DNA of 63,958 nt, from NCBI GenBank assembly GCA_015064255.1, contig SVSP01000013.1, forward strand, positions 1 through 63,958, written 5' to 3'. Shown here in pieces: positions 1-9,348 of this stretch (position 1 is its first letter; every line of letters begins with the position of its first letter). Position numbers and translations under genes: made by a program. The notes beneath the pieces were generated by a model. It ran no database searches and was not told the DNA's origin. It saw only the letters and a list, made by a program, of their open reading frames with translations. This DNA comes from Oscillospiraceae bacterium. GTDB taxonomy: Bacteria; Bacillota; Clostridia; Oscillospirales; CAG-272.

Positions 1-103
1 GTATGATTCTGTCGAAAAATTATAAAATTAATTAAACTTAAGTTATGAATAAAAATATTAACAATTCGCTTAATACACATATGACAAAACACGGAGGTAA
101 TGT

Positions 104-715
104 ATGAAAAAACTGATATCACTGATTCTACTGCTCACATTAATAACATTAACATTTTCTATGATTGGATGTGTTAGTGAAATTCCTGCGAATTCGCTTG
201 CATCAGGAAATAACGAGAAAGGTGAGATTAACGAAGACAAAGGCCAAGAAAATCAAAAAGATGAGAAGGTTTATGAGTCTATTGTTTTTTCGGGCGAGGG
301 TTTTTTGCAGCGTAGTTTCAGATTGCCTTCAGAAACACCTACTCTTATAGTAAAGTCTGTCGATGAACTTTTGGCACTTAACCCTAAAAATTTACACAAT
401 TTCAATGACAAGTACACAAGCGACTTCTTTGTCACAAAAGCACTTGTTATAGCTCAGTTTTATCATGATTCTATGACCGATTTTATTGAGCTTTCTGGCA
501 TAGTTGAAAAAGGAGGGAAGCTTTGCCCTGTTATAACGATAAGCCGCGGTTTTATGACAGTAGATGATATTGTAACTTCTGTTGTTTACGCTGAAATAAG
601 CCGTGATGATATCGGTGAAATCGGGAATCTTAATGTGATAAATATTCACGAAGACGATGTTATTATTTGCGACTATGAAGTGTTCGACGGAAAAATAGTA
701 AAAAAAGAGAATTGA
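104..715 (+). CDS. Putative lipoprotein, function unknown
   Basis: A 203-residue protein. Residues 1-23 form a lipoprotein signal peptide: a Lys-Lys start, a long Leu/Ile/Thr hydrophobic run, and a lipobox ending Met-Ile-Gly-Cys at C23. A polar Asn/Glu/Lys-rich linker follows (about 30-55), then a compact domain with alternating beta-type segments. A ribosome site (GGAGG) lies 7 bases before the ATG. I recognise no family and no catalytic motif. A strong hairpin follows the stop, so it looks like a single-gene transcript. It is likely attached to the outer face of the cytoplasmic membrane. The coding call is solid; the function is unknown. Confidence 0.8.
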   Translation: MKKLISLILLLTLITLTFSMIGCVSEIPANSLASGNNEKGEINEDKGQENQKDEKVYESIVFSGEGFLQRSFRLPSETPTLIVKSVDELLALNPKNLHNFNDKYTSDFFVTKALVIAQFYHDSMTDFIELSGIVEKGGKLCPVITISRGFMTVDDIVTSVVYAEISRDDIGEIGNLNVINIHEDDVIICDYEVFDGKIVKKEN

Positions 716-730
716 GTATATCTCACCACA

Positions 731-757
731 CCCCGCGCCACCGCGCGGGGATTTTTT
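731..757 (+). terminator. Rho-independent terminator of the lipoprotein gene
   Basis: An 8-bp GC-only stem (CCCCGCGC / GCGCGGGG) with a 4-base loop is followed by A and six T. It sits 16 bases after the stop of the upstream gene. Confidence 0.9.
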
Positions 758-782
758 ATCCCCATCTTTGGCAGGCAGGCAC

Positions 783-811
783 TTGACACCGGGTGGAAAA
801 TGTGTTAAAAT
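783..811 (+). promoter_or_regulatory. Sigma-A type promoter for the anSME gene
   Basis: TTGACA (783-788) and TAAAAT (806-811) are separated by 17 bases, close to the vegetative consensus. It lies 46 bases before the start codon, after the previous terminator. Confidence 0.75.
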
Positions 812-857
812 AAAAATTAATCAGCTACCTGTTTAATTTGCGAAAGGGGAAAGTAAC

Positions 858-1961
858 GTGAATAATTTTTCGGTGCTCATAAAACCGTCGTCATCGCTCT
901 GCAATATGAGATGTAAATACTGCTTTTATGCAGACGTCAGCGATATGCGTGAAGTAAAATCGTACGGAATTATGGATGCTTCTACCGCACATACGCTTAT
1001 TGACAGGGTGTATGAGGCGTGTCCGTCGGGTAACGTCAGCTTTTCCTTTCAGGGCGGCGAGCCGACTCTCGCGGGACTTGATTTTTTTGAGGATTTTTCG
1101 CAGTATGCAGATAATACGAAGCCTCAAAATGTGAAAATTTCGTACAGCATACAGACAAACGGTATACTTATAGACGACAAATGGTGCGAATATTTCGCAA
1201 AATATTCTTACCTCGTCGGACTTTCTCTCGATGGGGATAGAAGTCTGCATAATCTTTGCCGTAAAGCCGCGGACGGAGAGGGCAGCTTTGATGATGTTGC
1301 CCGCGCTTCAAAGCTGATGAAAAAATATAAGGTCGATTTCAATATCCTTGCGGTAATAACCGCGCAGTCGGCAAGACACGCAACCTCGCTCTTTAATTTT
1401 TGGAAAAAACGCGGTTTCGATTACGTTCAGCCGATTCCGTGCCTTGCACCGCTTGACGGTACGGAAAGCGAATATGCGCTCACTCCGAAGCTTTTTGCCC
1501 TCTTTATGACAGAGCTTTACAACGTGTGGGAAAGAGAATTCAGAAATAAGCATTATATAAGCATAAGACAGTTTGATAATCTTGTCAGAATGGCGGCGGG
1601 CGGTCAACCCGAAATGTGCGGAATGAAGGGATTTTGTCAGGCACAGTACGTTGTGGAAGCGGACGGCGGAGTTTATCCTTGCGATTTCTACGTGCTTGAC
1701 AGATATCTTTGCGGAAATATAAAGGATATGACCTTTGAAGAAATACTCGGCAGCGAGCAAATGAAATCATTTCTTGTGCGCGACGGCATTGATGAAAGAT
1801 GTAAAGAATGCAGAGCGCGAGGAATATGCGGAGGTGGCTGCAGACGCTTCAGAAGCCTGTATTTCGGTGAGGACTCCTACTGTGCGTACCGTGAATTCTT
1901 GTATGAATGTTATCCGAAAATAAAATTGCTCGCAAATGAGCTTTTCGGTAAAAAACAGTAA
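858..1961 (+). CDS. Anaerobic sulfatase-maturating enzyme (radical SAM/SPASM)
   Basis: At 367 residues it has the family's usual size. C15, C19 and C22 form the CX3CX2C motif that binds the radical-SAM 4Fe-4S cluster, and a Gly-Gly-Glu-Pro SAM-binding motif follows near residue 67. The C-terminal half carries the SPASM cysteines, including a CGMKGFC segment and a terminal CKECRARGICGGGC cluster. Enzymes of this family oxidise an active-site Cys or Ser of sulfatases to formylglycine without oxygen. The next gene encodes a Cys-type sulfatase, its likely substrate. The start is supported by an AAAGGGGAAAG ribosome site. The protein should be cytoplasmic. A maturase for another SPASM substrate is possible but less likely here. 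Confidence 0.92.
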   Translation: MNNFSVLIKPSSSLCNMRCKYCFYADVSDMREVKSYGIMDASTAHTLIDRVYEACPSGNVSFSFQGGEPTLAGLDFFEDFSQYADNTKPQNVKISYSIQTNGILIDDKWCEYFAKYSYLVGLSLDGDRSLHNLCRKAADGEGSFDDVARASKLMKKYKVDFNILAVITAQSARHATSLFNFWKKRGFDYVQPIPCLAPLDGTESEYALTPKLFALFMTELYNVWEREFRNKHYISIRQFDNLVRMAAGGQPEMCGMKGFCQAQYVVEADGGVYPCDFYVLDRYLCGNIKDMTFEEILGSEQMKSFLVRDGIDERCKECRARGICGGGCRRFRSLYFGEDSYCAYREFLYECYPKIKLLANELFGKKQ

Positions 1962-2004
1962 ATTTTAAATATATGAATATAGAATATTTCAGGAGGATAC
2001 GAAA

Positions 2005-3417
2005 ATGAAAAAGCACCCCAATCTTGTCTATATGTTCGCAGATCAGCTCAGAATTCAGTCTGTCGGATATTACGGCGACAAAAAAGCGAAAACTCCAAAT
2101 ATCGACGCCCTTGCCGCAGAGTCGTGCAATCTTGTCGAGGCGGTTTCGGGACATCCTGTTTGCGCACCTTACCGCGCATCTCTTTTCACGGGTAAATACA
2201 CAACGAGTACGGGAATGGTTATAAACGAAATAAGAATTTCCCCGAATCACAGAACGATAGCGCACGTTATGAACGACGCGGGATACGAGAGTGCGTATAT
2301 CGGAAAATGGCATATGTATGCAAACGAATTCGGAAACCATTTTGATTCGAAAAATTCGTATATTCCGAAGGGACCCGATCGCCTTGGCTTTGACGGATTT
2401 TTCGCGGGATATAATTTCCACCACGTAAATTACGGCGAAAATTCCTATTACCATCTCGACAGCCCAGAAAAGATACATTACGACGGATTTGAACCCGACT
2501 GTCAGACAGATATGGCAATAGAACAGCTTGAGAAGCTTTCGGCGGGAGATAAACCCTTTGCGCTCTTTTTGTCGATAGGAACACCGCATCCGCCGTGGAC
2601 AAAGGAAAACGTTCCGCAGGAATATTATGATCTTTATACGGACGATGACTTCGATTTCCCCGAAAATTATGAAGCGGAAAACGATCCGTACGGTGACGGA
2701 TGGTCGAAGCTTACTCCGGAGCAGAGAGAAAAAACAAAATCGTGGCTTCACGTTTACTATTCAATGACGGCAAACGTTGACTATAACGTAGGAAGAGTGC
2801 TTGATGCGATAAAACGCCTCGGAATAGAAGACGATACGATATTTATCTTCACTTCGGATCACGGGGAGCTTTTCGGCGCACACGGAAGAGCTGCGAAAAA
2901 CATCTTCTACGAAGAAGCTGTAAGAGTGCCGTTTCTTATGAAATGGGGAAAGAAGATCCCGACAGGAGAAAATAATCTCTGCCTTAATACTGTCGATATT
3001 ATGCCGACTCTTCTGAAAATGATGGATCTGCCGATTCCCGATGAGGTTGAAGGAAGAGATCTTTCCGATGCGATCTTCGGAAAGGAAAATGCTTTCAGAC
3101 CCGACGGTGCGCTTATGATGGGTACAGGACCTACCGCAATCTATAACGACGGATTTGAATGGCGTGCTTTCAGAAACGGAAAATATACGTATGCAGTTTA
3201 CCGTAAGGACGGAGCAGAGCTTCTTTTCGATAATGAAAAAGATCCTTTGCAGATGAATAATCTTATCTCGGACAGCAAATATAATGATATAGCCGAAGAT
3301 CTGAAAGCTAAAATGAAAGAAGAAATGGAACGTATAAACGATAAATTCCATCCTTGCTCGTATTACAGAGATAACTGGATAGTTGACAGAATAATACAGA
3401 AAAACAAAGCAGACTGA
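2005..3417 (+). CDS. Sulfatase (arylsulfatase/N-sulfoglucosamine type)
   Basis: 470 residues. C53-A-P-Y-R57 is the C/S-X-P-X-R activation motif in which the Cys becomes formylglycine. The N-terminus has the metal-binding Asp region (FADQLR), and a second metal site is visible as FIFTSDHGELFGAHG near residue 280, both typical of the alkaline phosphatase/sulfatase fold. There is no signal peptide, so the enzyme probably acts in the cytoplasm on imported sulfated sugars. It is preceded by an AGGAGGA ribosome site and lies 43 bases after the maturase gene, so the two are likely co-transcribed. Substrate cannot be told from sequence; sulfated mucin or glycosaminoglycan sugars are plausible. Confidence 0.92.
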   Translation: MKKHPNLVYMFADQLRIQSVGYYGDKKAKTPNIDALAAESCNLVEAVSGHPVCAPYRASLFTGKYTTSTGMVINEIRISPNHRTIAHVMNDAGYESAYIGKWHMYANEFGNHFDSKNSYIPKGPDRLGFDGFFAGYNFHHVNYGENSYYHLDSPEKIHYDGFEPDCQTDMAIEQLEKLSAGDKPFALFLSIGTPHPPWTKENVPQEYYDLYTDDDFDFPENYEAENDPYGDGWSKLTPEQREKTKSWLHVYYSMTANVDYNVGRVLDAIKRLGIEDDTIFIFTSDHGELFGAHGRAAKNIFYEEAVRVPFLMKWGKKIPTGENNLCLNTVDIMPTLLKMMDLPIPDEVEGRDLSDAIFGKENAFRPDGALMMGTGPTAIYNDGFEWRAFRNGKYTYAVYRKDGAELLFDNEKDPLQMNNLISDSKYNDIAEDLKAKMKEEMERINDKFHPCSYYRDNWIVDRIIQKNKAD

Positions 3418-3458
3418 TTGCAAAAAATAAAAATAATTGATTTAGGAGAAATAATATT

Positions 3459-4328
3459 ATGGAAAAGGCAACCGTATATTTTTCAAGAACGATAACACCG
3501 GAAAAGGTCCTCGAGCTCTACAAAATGGTGGATAAGAAATTAAACGGAAATATAGCGATCAAGCTTCATTCGGGCGAAAAGGGAAATCAGAACTTTCTTA
3601 AGCCGGAATTCTGGAAGCCTGTTATAGATCACGTAGGCGGAACCGTCGTAGAGTGTAATACGGCATATGACGGAGCAAGAAATACAACAGAACGCCACCG
3701 TAAGCTTATGGCAGATCACGGATGGAGCAAATATTTTACGGTAGATCTTCTCGATGCGGAAGGTCCGGATAAGGTTCTCGATATCCCGAACGGAAAGGTA
3801 ATAAAGAAGAACTACGTAGGTAAAGATATAGAAAATTACGACTCTATGCTCGTTCTTTCGCACTTCAAGGGACATCCGATGGGCGGTTACGGCGGAGCAA
3901 TCAAACAGCTTTCGATAGGTGTAGCATCCTCCTACGGTAAGGCTTATATACACGGCTCGGGTCAGACAGAAAATATCTGGACCTCGGATCATACACGTTT
4001 TCTTGAATCTATGGCAGATGCGGCAGCATCGGTAATCGAATATTTTAACGGCAATATCATTTACGTAAACGTAATGAAAAATATGTCGGTTGACTGTGAC
4101 TGCTGTGCAGTTGCGGAGGATCCGTGCATAAAGGATATAGGAATACTCGTTTCGACAGACCCGATAGCAATAGATCAGGCTTGCCTTGACCTTGTTAGTG
4201 CATCGACGGATCCGGGCAGAGATCATCTTCTTGAGAGAATCAACTCGAGAAACGGTGTTCATACGATCGAAGCCGCGGCAGATCTCGGTTACGGCACACG
4301 CGAGTACGATCTCATAGAAATCGACTGA
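3459..4328 (+). CDS. DUF362 family protein
   Basis: 289 residues with the layout of DUF362 proteins: an early KLHSGEKGN segment, a central LSHFKGHPMGGYGGAIKQLS block, and a C-terminal STDPIAIDQACLD block. Some DUF362 proteins carry ferredoxin-like 4Fe-4S domains; this one has only a CDCC stretch near residue 210 and no complete ferredoxin motif. It lies 41 bases after the sulfatase gene with its own ribosome site (TTAGGAGAA), so it probably shares the transcript. Its role with the sulfatase is not known. The family call is fairly firm, the function open. Confidence 0.8.
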   Translation: MEKATVYFSRTITPEKVLELYKMVDKKLNGNIAIKLHSGEKGNQNFLKPEFWKPVIDHVGGTVVECNTAYDGARNTTERHRKLMADHGWSKYFTVDLLDAEGPDKVLDIPNGKVIKKNYVGKDIENYDSMLVLSHFKGHPMGGYGGAIKQLSIGVASSYGKAYIHGSGQTENIWTSDHTRFLESMADAAASVIEYFNGNIIYVNVMKNMSVDCDCCAVAEDPCIKDIGILVSTDPIAIDQACLDLVSASTDPGRDHLLERINSRNGVHTIEAAADLGYGTREYDLIEID

Positions 4329-4341
4329 TAACCAAAAATGA

Positions 4342-4378
4342 AAAATGCACCGACGAAGGGTATTCGCCGGTGCATTTT
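4342..4378. terminator. Bidirectional terminator between the sulfatase operon and the phage cassette
   Basis: An 11-bp stem (AAAATGCACCG / CGGTGCATTTT), extended by a further 3 bp after one mismatch, lies between two converging transcription units. T-rich ends on both strands allow it to end the sulfatase operon and the leftward phage cassette. Confidence 0.85.
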
Positions 4379-4392
4379 GTATGTTGATAAAA

Positions 4393-4755
4393 TTACGGAT
4401 ACCTGCTTACGGTAGTAGCTATGTCGGATGCGCAGAGTATTCGCACCTGCTGTGACATATCCTCGTATATTTCCTTGTATCTGATTACGTCGGGACAAAG
4501 CGCGGTACATATGAACATAGAACCCATACTTGCAAACGACGTGTCGTACGGAAACTCGTCTTCAAGACCGAGCTCTCCGAGTTCTGTCGTGGTAATAGAG
4601 TTCGAAGATGCGTACAGATCGTAAAGCCATTTTACCGAATGAACCCAGGTTTTGAGAGCCGCGTGACCGCGTTCAAGCTCGGCGGGGTATTCATCGTCTG
4701 CGGCAAATCTGCCTGTAATCAGAAGTGCTGATGTGATTAACTCTTTTACTGTCAT
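4393..4755 (-). CDS. Putative head-completion/adaptor protein (P22 gp4-like)
   Basis: A 120-residue, mostly helical protein encoded directly after the coat gene, sharing an ATGA overlap with its stop. It starts with a MTVKELITSALL helix, has an acidic mid-part, and ends in a helix-rich segment. This resembles the size, position and layout of P22 gp4-type proteins that close the portal after packaging, but the similarity is judged by eye. It is the last gene before the terminator at 4342-4378. No tail gene follows, which is unusual, since adaptors normally lead into a tail module. Confidence 0.55.
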   Translation of the reverse strand: MTVKELITSALLITGRFAADDEYPAELERGHAALKTWVHSVKWLYDLYASSNSITTTELGELGLEDEFPYDTSFASMGSMFICTALCPDVIRYKEIYEDMSQQVRILCASDIATTVSRYP

Positions 4756-5579
4756 ACAGCAGGCTTAAGATCAACGAGAACGATCTCTTCGGGATATATT
4801 ATCTTAGTACCGTAGAGATAAAGTCCTTTAACAGCATCGGCAAAACGGTTTTCAGGTCTGTATGCTACGATAGACTTGATCTTTTCAACAAATGCGATGG
4901 CGCGCTTTGTACGTGCAAAGCATTTGTAAAAACCGTCTTCCTCGGCGATGTTGTTTGAAACGTATATGTCAAATCCGATGAAAGAACCGAGATAACCGTT
5001 GTATATTGCATCTGCATTGTTGCTGAGTGTGGTTATCTGCGCCTTGAGAATAAGGGATGCCACTGCAGGGCTTACTTCAAGAACGGTTTCTGTGTTGCTG
5101 TTGATGTTGTTGGTAAGCATCTTCTCTCTGACAGCAATCATAGTATCAATAATGTTTTCGGCGGTGGCAGCTTCATTTTTTATGGTGTTTTCTGTGCCAA
5201 TGTTGACGTAATTGCCGAAAACGTAGCTGTCAGCATCGTTTGCAAGTGCACTTGCAGCCTGTCTCATAGCAGATCTCATAATGCTCGGAACACTCTGTGC
5301 CTTGTCGATATCATCTATCTGGAAGTTGAAAGCACGTGCTCTGTCTGCGCTGATACGGACTGCTTTGTCGTCAAGGACCTGAGGATCCTGAAGGTCGGAG
5401 TTTTTGATGTAAGGAAAAAGATCTACCTTGCTTACGGCGCATACCTTGACGCTGTCGCCGACAGCCTTTATGTCGCCTTCGAATTCTCTGTTGCAGTTAC
5501 GTACTGCAACGTATTCTTTTTCAAGTGAATTGAGAAGAGTTTCACTCCATACGGAAGTAATAAAATTTGTTATAGCCAT
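4752..5579 (-). CDS. Phage major capsid (coat) protein, P22-like
   Basis: 275 residues. It opens with MAITNFITSVWSE and a YVAVRNCNREFEG segment, followed by GDSVKVCAV and a mid-region DDIDKAQSV that match the layout of P22-type coat proteins of the HK97 fold. A predicted helical spine (AMRQAASALANDADSYVFGN) and the C-terminal AFVEKIKSIVAYRPENRFADAVKG region also fit. It follows the scaffold-like gene, and no protease gene is present, as expected for this coat type. A ribosome site (AAAGGAAA) precedes the ATG. The coat call is good; the P22-like subtype is inferred. Confidence 0.8.
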   Translation of the reverse strand: MAITNFITSVWSETLLNSLEKEYVAVRNCNREFEGDIKAVGDSVKVCAVSKVDLFPYIKNSDLQDPQVLDDKAVRISADRARAFNFQIDDIDKAQSVPSIMRSAMRQAASALANDADSYVFGNYVNIGTENTIKNEAATAENIIDTMIAVREKMLTNNINSNTETVLEVSPAVASLILKAQITTLSNNADAIYNGYLGSFIGFDIYVSNNIAEEDGFYKCFARTKRAIAFVEKIKSIVAYRPENRFADAVKGLYLYGTKIIYPEEIVLVDLKPAV

Positions 5580-5628
5580 TAAAAAATTTCCTTTCTTTTT
5601 GTGTTTTAATTTTTAAATTGGATGATTT

Positions 5629-6027
5629 TTATTGATTGGAAAGTGTTTTCATAATCTGCTTGTAATGCTTTCTGACCTCTGTCGGGGACATAGCGCGTAT
5701 TTGTTCAATGGAGAGTGCTTCGCCGAAGTTGTCAGATTTTCCGAGAGAACCGCTGGATCGGCCGGCGTTTATTCTGTTTTGAGCCTCGGCAGCCGCTACT
5801 GCAAGCTGTTTTCTTCGCTCGTAAATAGCATAAGCGGCGATAAGAGGGAGCCCCTTTTCGTCAGCCTCTGCTTTTACAGAGTCGGGAATGCTTTCTTTGT
5901 CGATTTCGGGAAAAAGCTCCTTGAACAACATAGCTTCGCTCTCGCTGCGCTCTTTTTCGGCAAGCAGATCTGATAGACGTTTTATTTCGTCAATATATTC
6001 TTGTGCTGTTTTTTCGCTGCCGTTCAT
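5629..6027 (-). CDS. Putative phage scaffold protein
   Basis: 132 residues, strongly charged and predicted to be helical, with a coiled-coil-like stretch near the N-terminus (about residues 8-30, rich in Glu, Lys and Leu) and a basic C-terminal tail (VRKHYKQIMKTL). It lies between portal and coat genes, the usual place for a scaffold gene, and overlaps the portal stop by four bases. There is no conserved catalytic motif. The call rests on position and composition. Confidence 0.6.
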   Translation of the reverse strand: MNGSEKTAQEYIDEIKRLSDLLAEKERSESEAMLFKELFPEIDKESIPDSVKAEADEKGLPLIAAYAIYERRKQLAVAAAEAQNRINAGRSSGSLGKSDNFGEALSIEQIRAMSPTEVRKHYKQIMKTLSNQ

Positions 6028-7649
6028 TCTTTTGAAATTTCCTTTTCTATAATATTTTCGTTAAAATAAGCTGCTTTGAGTAGCGCTGAATCGTTACGTG
6101 CCCTTTCAAGGAGCTCTTCCTTACGTGTTATTATTCCGTCGGGAATACGCTCAAGATATTCTTCAAAGGTTATGTGACCGGACTTGAGGAGCCACTCAAG
6201 TGTGTTGGTAAGTAGGCTTTGTGAGAATCGTCTGCTTGCACCGGTATCTACACGGGCATCGATAAGCTCACTGTCAAACATACTGAAATCGATGGACGTA
6301 CATTCGCTGTCACCGATAGTCGAAATGATGATAGGACGCTCAGGTGCCCAATATTCGCGCAGAAGCTCAAATCTGACAAGGGAAAGCTCTTTTACCGCAG
6401 TAATAAAATAGGATCTCACAGTGTCAAGAGAAACCTCAGAGCTTTCTCTGAGAGCAAGAATGGCACTTGTGTTGGTCGGGTCTGTTTCTCCGAGTACGGT
6501 GTCGTTAGCTCCCGTAAGACGCTTTGTGTGCTTTATTACAGATTCGATTATTTCGATGAAATTGTCCTGCATTTCGCCGACTCCCACAGTGGTAACAACG
6601 TTTGAAACGTCGCCGCCACTCATAACACCGATAGCCTCTCCGACTTCGTTTGACCATTCGGGGATAAGTCTTTTGTCGTAAATGACTTTTGAAAATGCGG
6701 TGTCGATCATATGTTTCATCATCATAGCGTAGGCTTTGTTAACGTACTTCTGATTCTGTATAAGCTCGGTAATCGGCGAAGAACCGAAGAAACTGTTTTT
6801 GACCTTGTCCCAAACGAATGAAACGATAGGATAAAGCTTCATCGATGTTTTGCAGGATGATATAACTACGTGTTTGACAGATTTTTCCCAAGAAACAAAC
6901 CCCTTTTCGTCCTTGGTGAATTTTATCAGATATGTAGCTTTTTCCGAATCGGAATCTCTGTTTTCATAAGAAGAATAATCCCCTGCAAGTGATTCGATAT
7001 CGTCGTCGGGAATGATCTTTTTGACCATATCTTCCGGTAATCCTGCGGCAATAGCCTCGGCACGAAGCCTCTTGACACTTGCTCTGCCCGAAAGAATGAT
7101 ATAATCCTGACTTTGAATGTCCTCGGAGTTTACGTCGGCAACGAAAACGTTAGTTGAATCGACCGTTTCGGTGCGTATGTCACCCATATAACCGTTTCCG
7201 CCTTCGATGCTTTCATCCCAGTAAGAGTAAAATATACCGTTTCCCGAGAGTGCGGCATCGGTAAGACCTTCTCTTAAAACGTTGTCAAGATTTTCGACGT
7301 CCCAACGGTAAGCGTGCATTCTGTTAAGAAGGTCAAGCATATCGGACACCTTCTTTTTTCTCGGAGAAGGGTCGGAATAGGGAAGACTTCTGTTCAAATA
7401 GTTTACAGAAAGCTTGTAGTAAAGTATCGCGCTTATAAGATAAGCGGTGATCCTTTTTATGATGTTGAAAACGGGAGTCGGAAGTCCCTCGGAAGCAATT
7501 CCGCGCCACTGTTCACCGCGGAAAAAACGCTCGTTTTCATCTACACGCTGATAGAGCCCGATCTGACGCTTGTGCTCCTTGCCGTGCTCGTACTGTCGCC
7601 AAGCCGTAACGATACTTTTGTTTTTTTCCGAATTAAAAATTGTTTTCAC
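6024..7649 (-). CDS. Phage portal protein
   Basis: 541 residues. The N-terminal third contains RFFRGEQWRG and a PTPVFNIIKRITAYLIS segment typical of podovirus-type portals. The centre contains FGSSPITELIQNQKYVNKAYAMM, and the C-terminal half has DTVLGETDPTNTSAILALRE, a familiar clip/stem pattern. Portals form the dodecameric DNA gate at one capsid vertex, where the terminase docks. The start appears to be GTG, with a GAGG sequence very close to it, so translation may be coupled to upstream genes. No frameshift or internal stop is present. Confidence 0.88.
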   Translation of the reverse strand: MKTIFNSEKNKSIVTAWRQYEHGKEHKRQIGLYQRVDENERFFRGEQWRGIASEGLPTPVFNIIKRITAYLISAILYYKLSVNYLNRSLPYSDPSPRKKKVSDMLDLLNRMHAYRWDVENLDNVLREGLTDAALSGNGIFYSYWDESIEGGNGYMGDIRTETVDSTNVFVADVNSEDIQSQDYIILSGRASVKRLRAEAIAAGLPEDMVKKIIPDDDIESLAGDYSSYENRDSDSEKATYLIKFTKDEKGFVSWEKSVKHVVISSCKTSMKLYPIVSFVWDKVKNSFFGSSPITELIQNQKYVNKAYAMMMKHMIDTAFSKVIYDKRLIPEWSNEVGEAIGVMSGGDVSNVVTTVGVGEMQDNFIEIIESVIKHTKRLTGANDTVLGETDPTNTSAILALRESSEVSLDTVRSYFITAVKELSLVRFELLREYWAPERPIIISTIGDSECTSIDFSMFDSELIDARVDTGASRRFSQSLLTNTLEWLLKSGHITFEEYLERIPDGIITRKEELLERARNDSALLKAAYFNENIIEKEISKE

Positions 7650-7662
7650 CTCACTTCTGAAA

Positions 7663-7851
7663 TTATTCGTGCTTTATAATACTTATAAAAGCATCGTTTG
7701 TTCCGTCGCAGTCACGTTTTAGCTTGCCTTTTTTTGCCTGTCTGCGACGGGGGTAAAGAACAAGATGGGCAAGTATCTCACCGATCATACAGGAAAATAT
7801 ACCCGAGATAAAAAGGGTAATGACAAGAAAAAATATTTCAAGAGTTGCCAT
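7663..7851 (-). CDS. Small single-span membrane protein in the phage cassette
   Basis: 62 residues: one transmembrane helix (about residues 4-31) followed by a strongly basic cytoplasmic-type tail (PRRRQAKKGKLKR). It lies between the large terminase and portal genes, with an AAAGGA ribosome site about 14 bases upstream. A holin-like or membrane-recruiting role is conceivable, but nothing in the sequence proves it. I do not recognise a family. Confidence 0.55.
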   Translation of the reverse strand: MATLEIFFLVITLFISGIFSCMIGEILAHLVLYPRRRQAKKGKLKRDCDGTNDAFISIIKHE

Positions 7852-7959
7852 AAATGTTAAATAAATTCCTTTCTTAGCTTTTCAGAGCTTTATATAAGAC
7901 GTTCTGAGTACCTACCCGTATGCAGCCGAATACGAGATAGGGACGGTAGTTTAAGTGAT

Positions 7960-9348
7960 TTATGAAAAACGCAGGAATGTGTTGATGGAATTACTGCTTT
8001 TCTCGGAGGAGAAGAAGTCATCCGTGTCTTTGAAAGTGTATTTCACAGATGCTTCTGAGGAAGGCATAAATGCCATAACACCGTAACGAAGAGCTTCGGG
8101 CAGATGGGTTATGCTGTGCGGCTCACCTGAAGCGTCCTCCGGATTTTTCCTGTCGTGCAGAAGTGCGGGCAGACAGCGGATAAGACCGCTGCAGTTTTCA
8201 AAAACAGACAGACGTGATTTCTGCTGATCGCTTTTCGAAGAAAGAAGCTCTCGCAGATAACGCCACCCGATTATTCTTCTGTTGTCTGCTTTTATTAGGG
8301 GTGGCAGACCGTACTGTGAACTCATAATTTCCACACCGCTGAGCCCCGAATCCTGACGCCGATTCCAAAGGTCGGGAGAAGCAACGATATATTCGGTACT
8401 GCCGTCGCAGTAGCTTGATGTGAGCTCGGCTGCTTTCGAGAGAGTAAGCCCGCTGTGTGTCAGCTCTCTTTCAATAAAAATGTTTCCGCTTGAATCGGAT
8501 GACAGCCATAAGACGGCAAGCATATCAAAGCCGTAATCCATAGCAGCCCAATGACGGGTGCAGTATGAAGTGTCAAACGGTTTTATTACGTGTATTTCCC
8601 GGGAAAATTCGCTGAAAAACTGACCTTCGAAGATGTCCCAGTTGCCGCACAACCAGGCTTCTCTAAGCTCGTGGGGAAGACTTTCAAGCTGTCTTATGTA
8701 TTCCGGATCGGAGTTTACCAAAATTTCATTGTCATATACCTTAGCCGGTATGAAGCTGTAATCCGCCGGATCTTCATTTGCTTGAAAATTACGGTCGATA
8801 AATAACCGTTTTACCCACGTGTGTCCGACACCGCCGGGATTGCAGGTCAGATACATTCGTTTGGGAAGGTCGTTTGCACCTCTCAGGCAAGCCTTGAGGG
8901 TGGAAAACTGATATTCGGTAAGCTGAGTCGCTTCGTCGATGGCGATGACGTCATATTCCTGCCCTTGATAGCGCAGGACATCGCGTTCGCTGTCCATATA
9001 TCCGAGTGTTATTCGACTGCCGTTTGGGAAATCAAAGATCTTTTTTGATTCGGAATATTGGGCAAAATTGTTTAACTCGGATAACATAGGCAGAATGTGA
9101 TTTTCACGTAATTCCGAGAGCGTGCGTCGGATGATAAGTATCTTCAGAGAGCTGTAACGAAGTGCCATAAGGATAAGCTTTCGCCTCAGTGCCCAGGATT
9201 TTCCTCCTCCGCGTGCTCCGCCGTATGCGGTGTAACGTGTTCGCGATGCAAAAAACAGCTTTTGTCTTTCATTTGGTCTGCCGCGTAAATATATATCGGA
9301 TTTTTGAGAAGCAGACCCTTTTTTGAAAGAACGCTTATTCACCGTCAC
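7960..9348 (-). CDS. Phage terminase large subunit
   Basis: 462 residues. Residues 43-51 form the ATPase Walker A motif (GGARGGGKS). A Walker B-type YDVIAIDEATQL stretch follows near residue 135, then a coupling-like TCNPGGVGHTW motif. The C-terminal half begins an RNase-H-like nuclease with an AAMDYGFDMLAVLWL segment carrying the expected first Asp. The protein packages DNA into the prohead through the portal. The start is probably GTG, overlapping the end of the small-subunit gene by 14 bases with no clear ribosome site of its own, which suggests translational coupling. ATPase and nuclease motifs look intact. Confidence 0.93.
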   Translation of the reverse strand: MTVNKRSFKKGSASQKSDIYLRGRPNERQKLFFASRTRYTAYGGARGGGKSWALRRKLILMALRYSSLKILIIRRTLSELRENHILPMLSELNNFAQYSESKKIFDFPNGSRITLGYMDSERDVLRYQGQEYDVIAIDEATQLTEYQFSTLKACLRGANDLPKRMYLTCNPGGVGHTWVKRLFIDRNFQANEDPADYSFIPAKVYDNEILVNSDPEYIRQLESLPHELREAWLCGNWDIFEGQFFSEFSREIHVIKPFDTSYCTRHWAAMDYGFDMLAVLWLSSDSSGNIFIERELTHSGLTLSKAAELTSSYCDGSTEYIVASPDLWNRRQDSGLSGVEIMSSQYGLPPLIKADNRRIIGWRYLRELLSSKSDQQKSRLSVFENCSGLIRCLPALLHDRKNPEDASGEPHSITHLPEALRYGVMAFMPSSEASVKYTFKDTDDFFSSEKSSNSINTFLRFS

